A stretch of DNA of 64,000 nucleotides from Myxacorys chilensis ATA2-1-KO14 (GTDB lineage: Bacteria; Cyanobacteriota; Cyanobacteriia; Leptolyngbyales; Leptolyngbyaceae): NCBI GenBank assembly GCA_019359275.1, contig JAHHHP010000010.1:33887-97886 (forward strand), in the 5' to 3' direction. Position 1 is the first letter of the stretch; every line of letters starts with the position of its first letter. This document shows positions 42,682 to 53,151 of this stretch, one piece after another. The position numbers were made by a program, and so were the translations under genes. Below the pieces are notes generated by a model. It made no database searches. It was not told where the DNA came from and saw only the letters and a program-made list of their open reading frames with translations.

Positions 42682-42709
42682 TCATCCCTCATCCCTCATC
42701 CCTCATCCC
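42682..42709. repeat. Heptamer tandem repeat (4 x TCATCCC)
   Basis: Four exact back-to-back copies of TCATCCC. The same unit is found around plsY at 40067-40230. It lies between psaK and the site-2 protease gene. Confidence 0.9.
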
Positions 42710-42753
42710 GACTGTCTCGTTTATCCTGGAAGAAGATGCTTTAGGAAAGAGTC

Positions 42754-43995
42754 ATGCAATCAGGTTGGCGAGTCGGGTCATTATTTGGCATTCCATTACG
42801 GATCGATCCGTCCTGGTTCTTTGTCGTCGCTTTAGTGACTCTGAGCGCAGGAGCCGAGTTTCAAGCCAACTATGCTCAAGAGTGGGGCGCTCAAACGGCT
42901 TGGGGCATGGGACTAGCGACAGCACTGCTGTTATTTCTATCGGTGCTGCTGCACGAGTTAGGTCATAGTCTCGTCGCAAAACTTCAAGGAATTCAGGTTC
43001 AGTCAATTACGCTGTTCTTCTTTGGTGGCATTGCGGCGATCGAGCAAGAACCGAAAACACCAGGAAAAGCATTTCAAGTTGCGATCGCAGGCCCTGCCGT
43101 TAGCTTTAGCTTATTCCTAATTTTTGGCTTAATCGGATTTCTTACCCCTGGCGTTGATGCTCCGCTGCGCGTTCTTTTCACTCGCCTAGCGGGAATCAAT
43201 CTAGTTTTGACGTTGTTTAATCTGATTCCTGGACTGCCGCTGGATGGTGGACAGGTTCTCAAATCGATTATTTGGAAAGCAACGGGTAGCCAAATTCAGG
43301 GCATTCGCTGGGCAGCGAGTTCAGGACGGCTGTTAGGATTCATTGCGATCGCTTGGGGATTGGCAGATACATTCGGCGTTTCAAGTGCGCTTGGGTTACC
43401 CCGTATCGGTGGTTTGTGGATTGCGCTGATCGGCTGGTTTGTGGTTCAAAACGCAGCCACCTACAGTCGCCTCACCGATTTGCAAGAAGCGCTGCTCAAG
43501 ATTAAGTCTGAAGATGCAATGACCCGCGAGTTTCGAGTGGTTGATGCAAATATGACCCTGCGCCGATTTGCTGATGATTACTTACTGTCGGGAACTCGCG
43601 CCCCCGTTTACTATGCGGCATCCAACGGTCGCTATCGGGGCATAGTCGATGCCGATGGATTGCAACTGATCGAGCGTAGCGAGTGGGAAACCAAAACGCT
43701 GAGTAGCATTCTCAAGTCATTAAGCGACGTGCCAACGGTTCAGGAATCAACGCCCATTGTGGAAGTGATTCAACTACTCGATGATAAGAATTTATCTCAG
43801 ATTACCGTGCTGTCGCCTGCAGAAGCGGTGGCTGGCGTGATCGATCGTGGTGACATCGTTCGGGCGTTAGGACAGAAGATGAACTTGCGGATTTCTGAAA
43901 CAATCATTAAGCAAATCAAAGAGGACGGCACATATCCGCCAGGCTTGAAACTGGGTACGATCGCTCAGTCGGCGGCTGAGTTGAGAGCAAAATAA
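42754..43995 (+). CDS. Site-2 protease family (M50) membrane metalloprotease with CBS domains
   Basis: A 413-residue intramembrane protease. Zinc motif HELGH starts at His67 in LLHELGHSLVAKLQG; the second motif is GLPLDGGQVLKSI near 165. Several transmembrane helices lie between about 20 and 225. The C-terminal half (about 250-390) holds a pair of CBS-like modules, which in relatives sense adenylates. Such enzymes release membrane-bound regulators such as anti-sigma factors. Which substrate is cut here is unknown. ATG 42754 has AGGAAAG upstream. Confidence 0.9.
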   Translation: MQSGWRVGSLFGIPLRIDPSWFFVVALVTLSAGAEFQANYAQEWGAQTAWGMGLATALLLFLSVLLHELGHSLVAKLQGIQVQSITLFFFGGIAAIEQEPKTPGKAFQVAIAGPAVSFSLFLIFGLIGFLTPGVDAPLRVLFTRLAGINLVLTLFNLIPGLPLDGGQVLKSIIWKATGSQIQGIRWAASSGRLLGFIAIAWGLADTFGVSSALGLPRIGGLWIALIGWFVVQNAATYSRLTDLQEALLKIKSEDAMTREFRVVDANMTLRRFADDYLLSGTRAPVYYAASNGRYRGIVDADGLQLIERSEWETKTLSSILKSLSDVPTVQESTPIVEVIQLLDDKNLSQITVLSPAEAVAGVIDRGDIVRALGQKMNLRISETIIKQIKEDGTYPPGLKLGTIAQSAAELRAK

Positions 43996-44078
43996 GTCTG
44001 TAGTTCATCGCTAACTGACGGCAAATCCTTCACACTCCAAGGATGAATTGGGCAAAGATGCTAATTGGAGGAGTGACT

Positions 44079-45059
44079 ATGAGCTACAAGATTCTATGCT
44101 TAGCGGGTGGCGGTGTTCGTGGACTAATTACGGCGGTTTGGCTACAACGTCTTGAGCAGAAACTAGGGCGACCCATTGCCGAACACTTTGATCTAATCGC
44201 TGGCACATCAACCGGATCGCTGATCGCCTGCGCCTTAGCTTCAGGTATCCCTGCCACCGCGATCGTCGAGCTATACCGAACCCGCGCTGGAGAAATTTTT
44301 CCGGTTCCAAGAGCATGGTGGCTCAATCGGCTCTGGCGATTTCTCAGACAATTTTTTAGACCCCGCTACGACGGTAAAGGCTTAGAGCGAGTTTTGCGAG
44401 ACGTGTTTGGCGATCGCAGGTTTGGGGAGTTGAATGTGCCAACGCTAGTCACTAGCTATAACCTCCAAACTCGCGAAGCATTAGTATTTAAGACCATCAA
44501 AGGCAGAGCAGAAAAATACAACAGAATCCCAATTTGGGAGATCTGCAAAGCTTCGGCATCGGCTCCCGTGTATTTTCCTGCCCACATTACAGACATTGAA
44601 GGTCAACGGGTACCGCTGATTGATGGCGGTGTAGTAGCGAACAATCCGGCGGCATGTGCGATCGCAGAAGGAGCGAGAATCTTCCAAGATCAGCAAAATT
44701 CAGAGCTTGCTGGAAATAATTTGAGAGGCTTAAACAGTTTCATTGTTGCCTCGTTTGGCACAGGCGATGTTGCTCGACCGATTAGCCGTTACGAATCTCA
44801 AACCTGGGGCGCGATCGGCTGGGTGTTGCCAATTATTAATGTTTTATTTGACGGGTCGGCAGATGCAGTCGAGTATATTTATCGTCAATTGCTGTCCACT
44901 ACAAATTACTTTCGCTTCCAAACGAAACTGCCTCCTGCCTTTGACGATCTCGATCGCTCAGATGATGTTCATCTTAATGCTCTCATCCGAGTTGCTGAAG
45001 ATTACTTGGCGAGAGAAGGCGATGCCCTATTAGATCAATTGGTCGCTAAGCTTCGATAG
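44079..45059 (+). CDS. Patatin-like phospholipase
   Basis: About 326 residues from ATG 44079, which follows a strong GGAGGAG ribosome site; an in-frame ATG at 44043 is not supported. The oxyanion motif is GGGVRG (10-15), the nucleophile elbow GTSTGS has Ser44, and the dyad Asp is in LIDGGVVANNP. Such enzymes hydrolyse acyl groups from phospholipids or galactolipids. Some bacterial patatins are effectors of CBASS defence, but no cyclase gene is nearby, so a lipid-turnover role is more likely. The CIRCE-groESL unit follows. Confidence 0.92.
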   Translation: MSYKILCLAGGGVRGLITAVWLQRLEQKLGRPIAEHFDLIAGTSTGSLIACALASGIPATAIVELYRTRAGEIFPVPRAWWLNRLWRFLRQFFRPRYDGKGLERVLRDVFGDRRFGELNVPTLVTSYNLQTREALVFKTIKGRAEKYNRIPIWEICKASASAPVYFPAHITDIEGQRVPLIDGGVVANNPAACAIAEGARIFQDQQNSELAGNNLRGLNSFIVASFGTGDVARPISRYESQTWGAIGWVLPIINVLFDGSADAVEYIYRQLLSTTNYFRFQTKLPPAFDDLDRSDDVHLNALIRVAEDYLAREGDALLDQLVAKLR

Positions 45060-45143
45060 TCGCACTGGGCAAGCCTTCTCGCTCTTTCAGTTCGGGAACC
45101 CGTACAGCCTGACAAGTTGCACCCAACCCCAAGCTCCGATAAA

Positions 45144-45170
45144 TTAGCACTCAGGAGTAGAGAGTGCTAA
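45144..45170 (+). promoter_or_regulatory. CIRCE operator (HrcA binding site) of groESL
   Basis: TTAGCACTC (45144-45152), nine bases, then GAGTGCTAA (45162-45170), an exact match to the CIRCE consensus. The repressor HrcA binds here and releases on heat shock. It lies 159 bases upstream of groES. Confidence 0.97.
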
Positions 45171-45328
45171 CTTAATGCTCCTAATGGCAGTAGACTGGTA
45201 AACGTAATTTACTAGGGCTACCTGTTGGATAGGTTGGACTGCTGCTAATTCAGGCAAGTCGAGTTTGCCTTTCCGACCAGAATCCTAGGTAAACATTCAT
45301 TTCGTTGAAGTAGTTTGGAGAATTTGTA

Positions 45329-45640
45329 ATGGCAGCCGTATCTCTGAGCGTATCCACCGTGAAGCCGTTGGGCGATCGCGTGTTTGTGAAAGTCAGTGCA
45401 GCAGAAGAAAAAACCGCAGGCGGGATTCTTCTGCCTGACAATGCGAAAGAAAAGCCTCAAGTTGGCGAAATTGTCGCTGTTGGACCGGGTAAGCGCAACG
45501 ACGATGGTTCTCGTAGCGAAGTTGAAGTCAAAGAAGGCGACAAAGTTCTTTACTCGAAGTACGCCGGCACAGACATCAAGCTCGGTACTGAAGAGTATGT
45601 CTTGTTGTCGGAAAAAGACATTTTAGCGATCGTTTCCTAG
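45329..45640 (+). CDS. groES: Co-chaperonin GroES
   Basis: A 103-residue GroES that caps the GroEL chamber during ATP-driven folding. It carries [12 protein letters not shown] at the start, the mobile loop [14 protein letters not shown], and [10 protein letters not shown]. It is the first gene of the CIRCE-controlled operon with groEL 187 bases downstream. The gap to groEL is enlarged by a MITE-like repeat. Confidence 0.98.
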   Translation: MAAVSLSVSTVKPLGDRVFVKVSAAEEKTAGGILLPDNAKEKPQVGEIVAVGPGKRNDDGSRSEVEVKEGDKVLYSKYAGTDIKLGTEEYVLLSEKDILAIVS

Positions 45641-45698
45641 TTTTGGATTTGTGAGTCTAAGATTTTCACTGTTCACTCTTAGTTGAGTAGCTCACTGG

Positions 45699-47465
<1,767 letters not shown>

Positions 47466-47483
47466 TTGAGTCGTTAAGTTTTG

Positions 47484-47525
47484 AAGCCGCGATCGCATCT
47501 TTAACTAGGTGCGATCGCGGCTTTT
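47484..47525 (+). terminator. groESL terminator built from HIP1 octamers
   Basis: Stem AAGCCGCGATCGCA (47484-47497) with TGCGATCGCGGCTT (47510-47523), 12-base loop, followed by a T-rich stretch. Both arms contain the HIP1 octamer GCGATCGC. Confidence 0.88.
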
Positions 47526-47591
47526 GATTTAGCATTGATAACGATTTCTCTCTAACGAGCCAAGTCCTAGCGGCTAGTTATTGATGCTTAA

Positions 47592-47651
47592 CCATTAGAA
47601 GCTCACGTGAGTTGAGCAGTTCTAATGGAGTTACGCTCTATGCTAAGCGTA
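47592..47651. other. Two adjacent hairpins upstream of the methyltransferase gene
   Basis: First stem CCATTAGAA (47592-47600) with TTCTAATGG (47620-47628), extended inward by GCTCA/TGAGC. Second stem TACGCT (47632-47637) with AGCGTA (47646-47651). They lie between the groEL terminator and the next start, so they may be a structured leader. No known riboswitch was matched. Confidence 0.45.
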
Positions 47652-47784
47652 GAAACGTCTACTCAAAATTCATCTCTCATCTTGTGATTTAAAGCAATAA
47701 GTTAGCGGACTTGAATCACTTCATCTCAAAGTGGGCATATTAGGGGCAGTTTTTGCATAGCCCCTCGTTTAGGAGAAGCCCACG

Positions 47785-49104
47785 ATGAGCATTCAAACCT
47801 CTGACTTGCTAGAAAAATTGCGACAGCAGTTTGATAACACCCCGTATCCCAGAATTCCACTGGAATCCTTTCCGACTGATCCAAATCGCTTGTATATTCA
47901 TAGTCTTGTCACTGCCTACTATCACAGAAATCGGAAAGTCATTAGCACAAAAGATCGAATGATTTTAGATGCTGGCTGTGGTACAGGTTACAAGTCGTTG
48001 GAGTTGGCGGTTGCGAATCCGGGGGCAAGAATTGTAGGAATTGATCTTTCAGAAGAATCGGTTAAGCTGGCTCGTCAACGATTGGAGTTTCACAACGTTG
48101 AGAACGTGGAATTTCATGCGATGCCGTTAGAAGAATTGCCCAGCTTGGGAATGGAATTTGATTATATCAATAACGATGAAGTCTTGTATTTGTTACCTGA
48201 CTCAGTAGTAGGGTTACGAGCAATGCAATCTGTTCTGAAGCCAGATGGCATTCTGCGAACTAACTTTCATAGTTCGTTGCAACGGGATGTATATTTACGA
48301 TCGCAGAAATTCTTCAAGCTAGTCGGGTTGATGGAAGGCGCTTCTTGCGAATCTGATGTCGAGCTTGTCCGGCAGACGATGCGGAATTTGAAGAATGATG
48401 TTTTCATCAAGACTACGGCTTGGCGTCCAATTTTTGAGACAGATGATGAGCGGCTTTTGGTCAATCATTTGCTTCAAGGAGATAAAGGATGGACGCTACC
48501 CCAATTTTTTCAGGCACTAGATGCTGCGGAACTAGAGTTCATCAACATGTCGGACTGGCGTACTTGGGATTTGCTCAGCCTGTTTCAGGACGTAGATGAA
48601 TTGCCAATTACAATCATCATGGGTTTAGCAGACAAGTCTTACGAAGAGCAACTGCATCTGTTTGAGCTTTTACACCCTGTTCATCGGCTTTTAGATATCT
48701 GGTGTGGTCATCCGAGGGCAGCCCACACTTATACTCCAGTTAGTGAGTGGACAGAGCAGCATTGGGAAAATTCAATTGTTCACTTGCATCCTCAATTAAT
48801 CACAGCAGCATTCAAAGAAGATTTGATTACCTGTATCACTCAGTTGAAAACGTTTGAGATCAGTCAGCATCTCAACATTACAGATAGCCCTATCACAATT
48901 GATAGTCTAATGGCTGCTTGTTTGCTGCCGCTCCTAGATGCTCCTCAAGGAATGTCCGATTTGGTGCAGCGATGGCAGAAGCTCAGACCTCTTAACCCTG
49001 TGACTTTAGAAGCAGCAGATGAGAAAGACAGCTTCGAGATGGCTAAGCAACTACTGCTTCAACTAGAGAACTTGGGCTATATCTTGCTCGAATGCACTGT
49101 CTAA
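47785..49104 (+). CDS. Class I SAM-dependent methyltransferase, pilin-locus associated
   Basis: A 439-residue protein. The N-terminal Rossmann domain (about 50-160) has motif I ILDAGCGTGYKSLELA, acidic loop GIDLSEESV and VEFHAMPLEEL. Residues about 200-439 form a second, unrecognised region with WRTWDLLSLFQDV and a C-terminal helical part that could be a winged-helix or dimerisation domain. ATG 47785 has AGGAGAA upstream. It directly precedes pilA (119 bases) and OGT genes, so it may methylate pilin or a sugar on it; that is inference. Confidence 0.8.
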   Translation: MSIQTSDLLEKLRQQFDNTPYPRIPLESFPTDPNRLYIHSLVTAYYHRNRKVISTKDRMILDAGCGTGYKSLELAVANPGARIVGIDLSEESVKLARQRLEFHNVENVEFHAMPLEELPSLGMEFDYINNDEVLYLLPDSVVGLRAMQSVLKPDGILRTNFHSSLQRDVYLRSQKFFKLVGLMEGASCESDVELVRQTMRNLKNDVFIKTTAWRPIFETDDERLLVNHLLQGDKGWTLPQFFQALDAAELEFINMSDWRTWDLLSLFQDVDELPITIIMGLADKSYEEQLHLFELLHPVHRLLDIWCGHPRAAHTYTPVSEWTEQHWENSIVHLHPQLITAAFKEDLITCITQLKTFEISQHLNITDSPITIDSLMAACLLPLLDAPQGMSDLVQRWQKLRPLNPVTLEAADEKDSFEMAKQLLLQLENLGYILLECTV

Positions 49105-49223
49105 AGCCTTCTTTCCAAACCAGGAAATTCTTTCAAGCATAGTGATATGAAATGTGATCAGAGTGGGCAAGTTATGTTCAGGCGTTAGAAGTTCAACACA
49201 CCGCACCTTTAAGGAGAAATTCA

Positions 49224-49787
49224 ATGAAATCTGAACTAACTGCAAAGTTTCTACAACACCTCAACAGCAAAAAGAAAGACGGTGGTTTCACCTTGATCGA
49301 ATTGCTCGTTGTTATCATCATCATCGGTATTTTGTCTGCTATTGCTCTGCCTTCTTTCTTGAACCAAGCAAACAAAGCAAAGCAGTCTGAAGCAAAGACC
49401 TACGTTGGTTCAATGAACCGCGCTCAACAAGCTTTCTACCTAGAGAAGAACGCATTTGTTACCGCAGCAACTGACTTTGGTAAGTTGGGCTTGGGCGTTG
49501 CAACTCAAACAAGCAACTACAAATACACCACAGAAACCGGTGGGGCTGACCCAGTAGCAATTGCAAACCTAGCAAACACGGTAGTTGGTAATGCTCCACT
49601 TAAAACCTATGCAGGTGGTGTTGTTGTTGGAAACATTTCAGCAACAAGTGAAGCAACTACATTGGCTGCTTTATGCGAGGCTGACTCAGCAAAGTCTGCT
49701 AGCGGTCCTGATGCTGCTGCTGCCTCTATTTCATTTGTTAAAGACACGGCTCCTGGTTGTGTTACTGGTTTCACAGCAATCAAATAA
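49224..49787 (+). CDS. pilA: Type IV major pilin-like protein PilA
   Basis: A 187-residue prepilin. The 21-residue leader ends GG with cleavage before Phe22; the mature N terminus is FTLIELLVVIIIIGILSAIA, with the conserved Glu26 (Glu5 of mature pilin). The globular domain is Ala/Gly/Thr-rich; two Cys (LCEAD and PGCVTG) near the C terminus should form the D-region disulfide. It builds pili for twitching or phototaxis, fitting the phototaxis operon elsewhere in the window. The ribosome site is AAGGAGAAA. A terminator follows 60 bases after the stop. Confidence 0.96.
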   Translation: MKSELTAKFLQHLNSKKKDGGFTLIELLVVIIIIGILSAIALPSFLNQANKAKQSEAKTYVGSMNRAQQAFYLEKNAFVTAATDFGKLGLGVATQTSNYKYTTETGGADPVAIANLANTVVGNAPLKTYAGGVVVGNISATSEATTLAALCEADSAKSASGPDAAAASISFVKDTAPGCVTGFTAIK

Positions 49788-49846
49788 GAGGTTCAAAAAA
49801 AGCAATTTTGCTTTAGCTTAACCGAATTGATCGAACTCAAATGAAC

Positions 49847-49880
49847 AAAGTGGGTAGAGCAGTCTATCCACTTTATTTTT
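49847..49880 (+). terminator. pilA terminator
   Basis: Stem AAAGTGGGTAGA (49847-49858) with TCTATCCACTTT (49863-49874) including one G-T pair, loop GCAG, then A and a run of T to 49882. A strong intrinsic terminator. Confidence 0.9.
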
Positions 49881-49940
49881 TTAATCTCCATTTCTGAAGT
49901 TATAAGTAATACACGATTAGCCTCTCCTGCGCTTACTGAT

Positions 49941-52178
49941 ATGCCCACAGAATCTGTTGCCCCAATAACCTCTCAGCATGTGTCTGCTCATCAAGCTTTG
50001 ACAGATGCACGCTATGAACTAGCCATTACCCTCTACGAGCAAGCCATCCAAGCAGAACCAGAAGTTAGATCTCACTATTGGCATTTAGGTTTAGTGCTGT
50101 TGCTCCACGGTCAAGAAGCAGACGCGCAAACAATGTGGCTATTTGCTATGTCGGAGGGCGACCTAACACAAATTGAACAGTGGACAGATGAACTGATCCA
50201 CGTATTGCAAACAGAAGCAAATCGGCTACAAGCGCTAGAAAACCATTCAATGGCTTGGGTGATTCGCCAACACATTCGAGAAATCGATCCACTTCATCTT
50301 GAAAATGCGCTGCATTTAGTTGAACTCTCGATTCAGTTAGAGAAACTAACAGCCGAAGAGTTAGACGACTTGCAAATTATTTCGTGTCTTCAAGAAAATC
50401 AAACTCACCGAATCGATGAAGCATTACTAATTCGAGTTCTGAAAAATACTTTGGCAACGATCGCGCCTCATCCCATTGTTATCGATTTCACAGAAGCCTG
50501 TTTGCCCTATATTCAAACTCCTTCTGCATTGATGGCGGTTCTACTCCCTGCTGCTATTCAAATTGCTTACACCATGAGGCAACCTAATATAGCTGCACAA
50601 TTATCAGAACTATATTTACGTTTAGATACAAATAATGTCGAGATTTCAGGACATTTAGCGCTGTTTTATCAAAGTGCGCGAAATTATGAAAAAGGAATTG
50701 CGATCGCGCGATCGCGGTTAGATTCTGTGGATGACTGGTCAGAAAAAGCGTTTTCTAGCCATCTACTGCTGCGTGGGTTGCTAAACACTGGAGGGCATTG
50801 GCAAGAAGCCGTCAGTGCTTTGCAAAATCACGAAACCCTTCTAACAAAACTCATCGACGATCAGCCGACAGACTTAAATATTGTCCACACCGATCGACTC
50901 TTCAACTCTTGCTATTACCTACCCTACTTCGCTGACAACGCAGAAAAGCACCGAGCGTTTCAAAACCAAATCGGTAAACTGTGTCAAGAAAACATTCGGC
51001 TTCGAGCTGCTACTCAGTGCGATCGCTACCAACAAACAAAACCATCTCATCAGCCATCAACAAAACGGCTCAAAATTGGCTATCTTTCTCACTGCATGGG
51101 CAGCCATTCTGTGGGTTGGTTAGCGCGATGGTTGATTCAGCACCACGATCGTGATCGCTTCCAAATCAACGGCTATTTCTACAACGAGCGCCTAAATGAT
51201 CCACTCCAACAGTGGTATATCAATCAGATGGAACAGCCTTGTGTTATGGGCGTTGATATTGCCAACAACAGTTTAGAGTTAGCTGACAAAATCCATCAAG
51301 ACGAGGTAGACATTCTTGTAGATCTAGATAGCGTCACCTTAGATCTAACGTGCGAAATCTTGTCCCTAAAACCCGCACCGATTCAACTCACATGGCTCGG
51401 TTGGGATGCTTGCGGAATTCCTGCGGTTGATTATTTTATTGCCGATCCATACGTTTTACCCGAAACGGCTCAGACCTACTACTCTGAAAAGATTTGGCGA
51501 CTGCCTCAAACATACATTGCTGTTGATGGATTTGAGGTTGGCGTGCCTAGTTTGCGACGAGATCAGTTGAACATCCCTGCTGATGCAATTACGTTTCTCA
51601 GCGCTCAGCGAGGGTGTAAACGCCATCAAGACACAGCAAAATTGCAGATGCAAATTATCAAAGAAGTGCCTAACAGTTACTTCTTAATTAAGGGATTTTC
51701 AGATGAAGACTCGATTCAAAAATTCTTCTTTGAAATTGCAGACGAAGAAGGCGTAGCAAGAGGTCGACTTCGGTTTCTTCCTGATGCTCCAACGGAATCA
51801 GCACACCGAGCCAATTTAGCGATCGCAGATGTTGTTCTCGACACGTTCCCCTACAACGGCGCAACCACAACCCTAGAAACCTTATGGATGGGCATTCCGC
51901 TTGTGACCCGTGTCGGAGAGCAATTTGCTGCCCGCAACAGTTACACCATGATGGTGAATGCAGGCATTAGCGAAGGCATTGCTTGGAGTGATGAGGAATA
52001 TGTTGAATGGGGCGTGCGATTAGGTAAAGATGCCGCACTGCGTCAGAAGATTCATTGGGACTTGATGCGATTGCGGCAAACCGCGCCACTTTGGAATGCG
52101 AAACAGTTCACTCGCGATATGGAAAATGCTTACCAGCAAATGTGGCAACTGCATTTAGACCAAAGCAGTTCCAAGTAA
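49941..52178 (+). CDS. TPR / SPINDLY-type O-linked N-acetylglucosamine transferase (GT41)
   Basis: A 745-residue protein. The N-terminal half has TPR-like helical repeats (HQALTDARYELAITLYEQAI first, then others to about 340). From about 370 it is the GT41 catalytic region: KIGYLSHCMGSHSVGWL, LVDLDSVTLD, PIQLTWLGWDACGIPAVDYFIAD, and the nucleotide-sugar site DTFPYNGATTTLETLWMGIPLVT. GT41 enzymes add GlcNAc or fucose to Ser/Thr. Downstream of pilA, it is a candidate pilin O-glycosyltransferase. No ribosome site is obvious before ATG 49941. Confidence 0.88.
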   Translation: MPTESVAPITSQHVSAHQALTDARYELAITLYEQAIQAEPEVRSHYWHLGLVLLLHGQEADAQTMWLFAMSEGDLTQIEQWTDELIHVLQTEANRLQALENHSMAWVIRQHIREIDPLHLENALHLVELSIQLEKLTAEELDDLQIISCLQENQTHRIDEALLIRVLKNTLATIAPHPIVIDFTEACLPYIQTPSALMAVLLPAAIQIAYTMRQPNIAAQLSELYLRLDTNNVEISGHLALFYQSARNYEKGIAIARSRLDSVDDWSEKAFSSHLLLRGLLNTGGHWQEAVSALQNHETLLTKLIDDQPTDLNIVHTDRLFNSCYYLPYFADNAEKHRAFQNQIGKLCQENIRLRAATQCDRYQQTKPSHQPSTKRLKIGYLSHCMGSHSVGWLARWLIQHHDRDRFQINGYFYNERLNDPLQQWYINQMEQPCVMGVDIANNSLELADKIHQDEVDILVDLDSVTLDLTCEILSLKPAPIQLTWLGWDACGIPAVDYFIADPYVLPETAQTYYSEKIWRLPQTYIAVDGFEVGVPSLRRDQLNIPADAITFLSAQRGCKRHQDTAKLQMQIIKEVPNSYFLIKGFSDEDSIQKFFFEIADEEGVARGRLRFLPDAPTESAHRANLAIADVVLDTFPYNGATTTLETLWMGIPLVTRVGEQFAARNSYTMMVNAGISEGIAWSDEEYVEWGVRLGKDAALRQKIHWDLMRLRQTAPLWNAKQFTRDMENAYQQMWQLHLDQSSSK

Positions 52179-52179
52179 G

Positions 52180-53121
52180 TCATGGCTTTAGATCTGCTAC
52201 TTCTAGTTCCACCTGTTCCGGGCTAAGAATTGCGCTGAGGCTTTCAGCGATCGTGTCAGTGAAGTCATAGGTTGGATCGCTTCCATAGTGAGAGGTGAGA
52301 TGTTTGAGAAGCTCCAACGCATAGTCAGTAAACTCTAGCGTGTCAGCAATGCAAGCTAGTTTAAGAATCTGATCCGGTGTTTGAAACGCTAGCGGCGCAT
52401 CCTCTTGAATCAAATCACGAATATAAATGGCTTCTCCCCATACTGCTTGTCCTGGTCGATTGGTCGAGACAAGCGGCGATCGCTGTTCGCGGGCAACAAT
52501 TAGATCAAACAACGTAAATCCATGTCGCCTGAGATAGGGATCTAAATCAGAAAATAATGGCTGATCAACATATAACGGAGAAAATTCAACCTCAAGCTGA
52601 ATCGCCAATACACTTTTTGCTAATAGCGCATTTGCGCCTTCCAATACCTGAAGCTCAGCACCCTGAACATCGATTTGTAGAAAATCTATTGCATCCACGT
52701 TCTCGGTTTAACAAAACGTGTCGAGAGTTGTGGTTTCAATCGGAGTTTCAAAGTTAAGACCTGCTAAATTTGGTAATCGGGGAAACCGCTTGAGAAAGGC
52801 TTCATTGGGTGGATACAGCGAACTGCACATCGGATTTTTAGTGACGTACAGGGTTGAAGTGCCGACTTCTTTTGCGATCGCGATTGGTAAATGAAACTCA
52901 TTCCAATGCACATCTCTTGCCTCAAATTCAGCATTAGCCGCTGCGCACGCATCTGGATCAGCATCAAATCCATAAATGGTCAGGTTAGGCGCGAATAACT
53001 GCCATCCTTGAGTTCCATAATCATCATTACTGGTGACTTTACGAGAACCAACATTACACACCGTCATGTCAACGCGATCGAGGTGACCACTTTTTTTCAG
53101 ACTCGGTAGAAAGAAGGGCAT
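52180..53121 (-). pseudogene. FkbM family methyltransferase, interrupted by an in-frame stop
   Basis: Two pieces in one reading frame make one FkbM-like protein. The first (53121-52708) starts MPFFLPSLKKSG, contains IYGFDADPDACAAANAEF (SAM-binding acidic loop) and stops after TTTLDTFC. The second continues without frame change, TENVDAIDFLQIDVQGAE, the FkbM motif, to 52180. A single TAA at 52710-52708 separates them; a CAA-to-TAA change would explain it. A GTG at 52698 could restart the second part. Either a recent nonsense mutation, readthrough, or a sequencing error. FkbM enzymes O-methylate sugars. The gene faces away from OGT, 2 bases between stops. Confidence 0.8.
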
Positions 53122-53151
53122 AAAATAGCAGTCCTGAGTTAAGTAATTGAT

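Noticed and set aside
44079..45059. Patatin gene considered as a CBASS effector
   Set aside because: No cyclic-nucleotide synthase or other CBASS gene lies nearby, and its neighbours are housekeeping genes.
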